Assembly (NCBI GenBank): GCA_947628025.1
Contig: CANQYH010000234.1
Location: forward strand, 1 to 5,133
Reading direction: 5' to 3'
Origin: an uncultured Lachnospiraceae bacterium
Lineage (GTDB): Bacteria > Bacillota > Clostridia > Lachnospirales > Lachnospiraceae
Length of the DNA: 5,133 bases
Positions 4,932-5,133 of the stretch are shown here, one piece after another. Every line of letters starts with the position of its first letter. Positions within the stretch are counted from its first letter, which is position 1. A program made the position numbers and the translations under genes. The notes under the pieces are model-generated. The model saw nothing but the letters and a program-made list of their open reading frames with translations, did not search any database and was not told the DNA's origin.

Positions 4932-5133
4932 TTACAGCCTCCTTGCGATTTTTGGTAAGAATAAAATTTCTGCTAAAACGGCGCAGAGCAGTATCCATTG
5001 GCTCGCGGGCCATACGCCGATCAACCCTGCGAGGAACAGCATGACGACGGGCACAACATATTTGCGCGGGTGGTGCCAAAGGTCGCTCTCGATCTTCCAG
5101 CTGCGGATCGGGCAGAGCCATTCCAGCAGGACA
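4932..5133 (-). CDS. Membrane protein of unknown function, C-terminal 66 residues
   Basis: The frame enters from the right edge with no start in the window, and ends with TAA at 4934-4932. The visible part begins with a hydrophobic/aromatic stretch (VLLEWLCPIRSWKIESD), then a charged motif LWHHPRKY at about visible residues 18-25. Two hydrophobic segments follow (about 26-44 and 46-60), and a basic tail PKIARRL, which suggests a cytoplasmic C-terminus. The motif LWHHPRKY just before a helix should be diagnostic in a database search, but I cannot name the family. The overlapping frame beginning MALPDPQ is rejected because this frame gives a coherent membrane-protein composition and stops exactly where the next gene begins. 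It is translationally coupled to the zinc-ribbon gene: the latter's ribosome site lies in its last codons. Confidence 0.75.
   Translation of the reverse strand, partial: VLLEWLCPIRSWKIESDLWHHPRKYVVPVVMLFLAGLIGVWPASQWILLCAVLAEILFLPKIARRL

Noticed and set aside
4924..5121. Minus-strand frame starting MALPDPQLEDRE
   Set aside because: It overlaps the hydrophobic C-terminal frame ending at 4932, which is the coherent coding frame; this one is arginine-rich shadow.

Overview
This is a bacterial window of about 5.1 kb with almost every gene on the minus strand. The genes have strong AAGGAGG/GAGGAGG ribosome binding sites. The base composition looks GC-rich (mid-50s percent, judged by eye only). 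The protein families are a BcrA/LanF-type ABC exporter, an OmpR-family regulator, a large serine recombinase of the kind found on Clostridia mobile elements, and a remnant of a clostridial manganese catalase/CotJC protein. Together they suggest a GC-rich gut Clostridia member (Lachnospiraceae or Oscillospiraceae). The species cannot be read from the sequence.

Left part (1-2470): a response regulator, then an ABC ATPase, then an ABC-2 permease that runs off the left edge. The ATPase and permease overlap by 8 bases and form an operon. The ATPase has the glutamate 'E-loop' seen in lantibiotic-immunity and bacitracin-type exporters, so the operon probably responds to, or protects against, a peptide or envelope-active compound. 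Between regulator and ATPase lie four CTTTAC direct repeats, phased 12, 12 and 11 bases apart, ending 10 bases before a -10-like hexamer. This is the layout expected for an operator activated by an OmpR-family regulator. The same CCGGTAAA core occurs once more at the -35 of the regulator's own promoter. No histidine kinase is in the window.

Middle (2562-2820): on the plus strand, about 80 codons of a manganese catalase/CotJC-like gene are broken at both ends. The right break lies about 25 bases from the stop codon of the recombinase. This looks like a scar of integration or deletion and is a candidate recombination junction.

Right part (2818-5133): a 517-residue large serine recombinase. It is preceded by a 52-residue TTG-start reading frame with an excellent ribosome binding site, a perfect TATAAT upstream, and a 46-base hairpin between the two genes. 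Further upstream is a pair separated by 4 bases: the C-terminus of a membrane protein and a 73-residue zinc-ribbon protein. The recombinase marks the region as part of, or the edge of, a mobile element. Whether the exporter and regulator are its cargo or host chromosome cannot be decided here.

Nothing in the window proves a wholly new system. The best leads are the phased operator, the catalase junction, and the small open reading frame plus hairpin in front of the recombinase.
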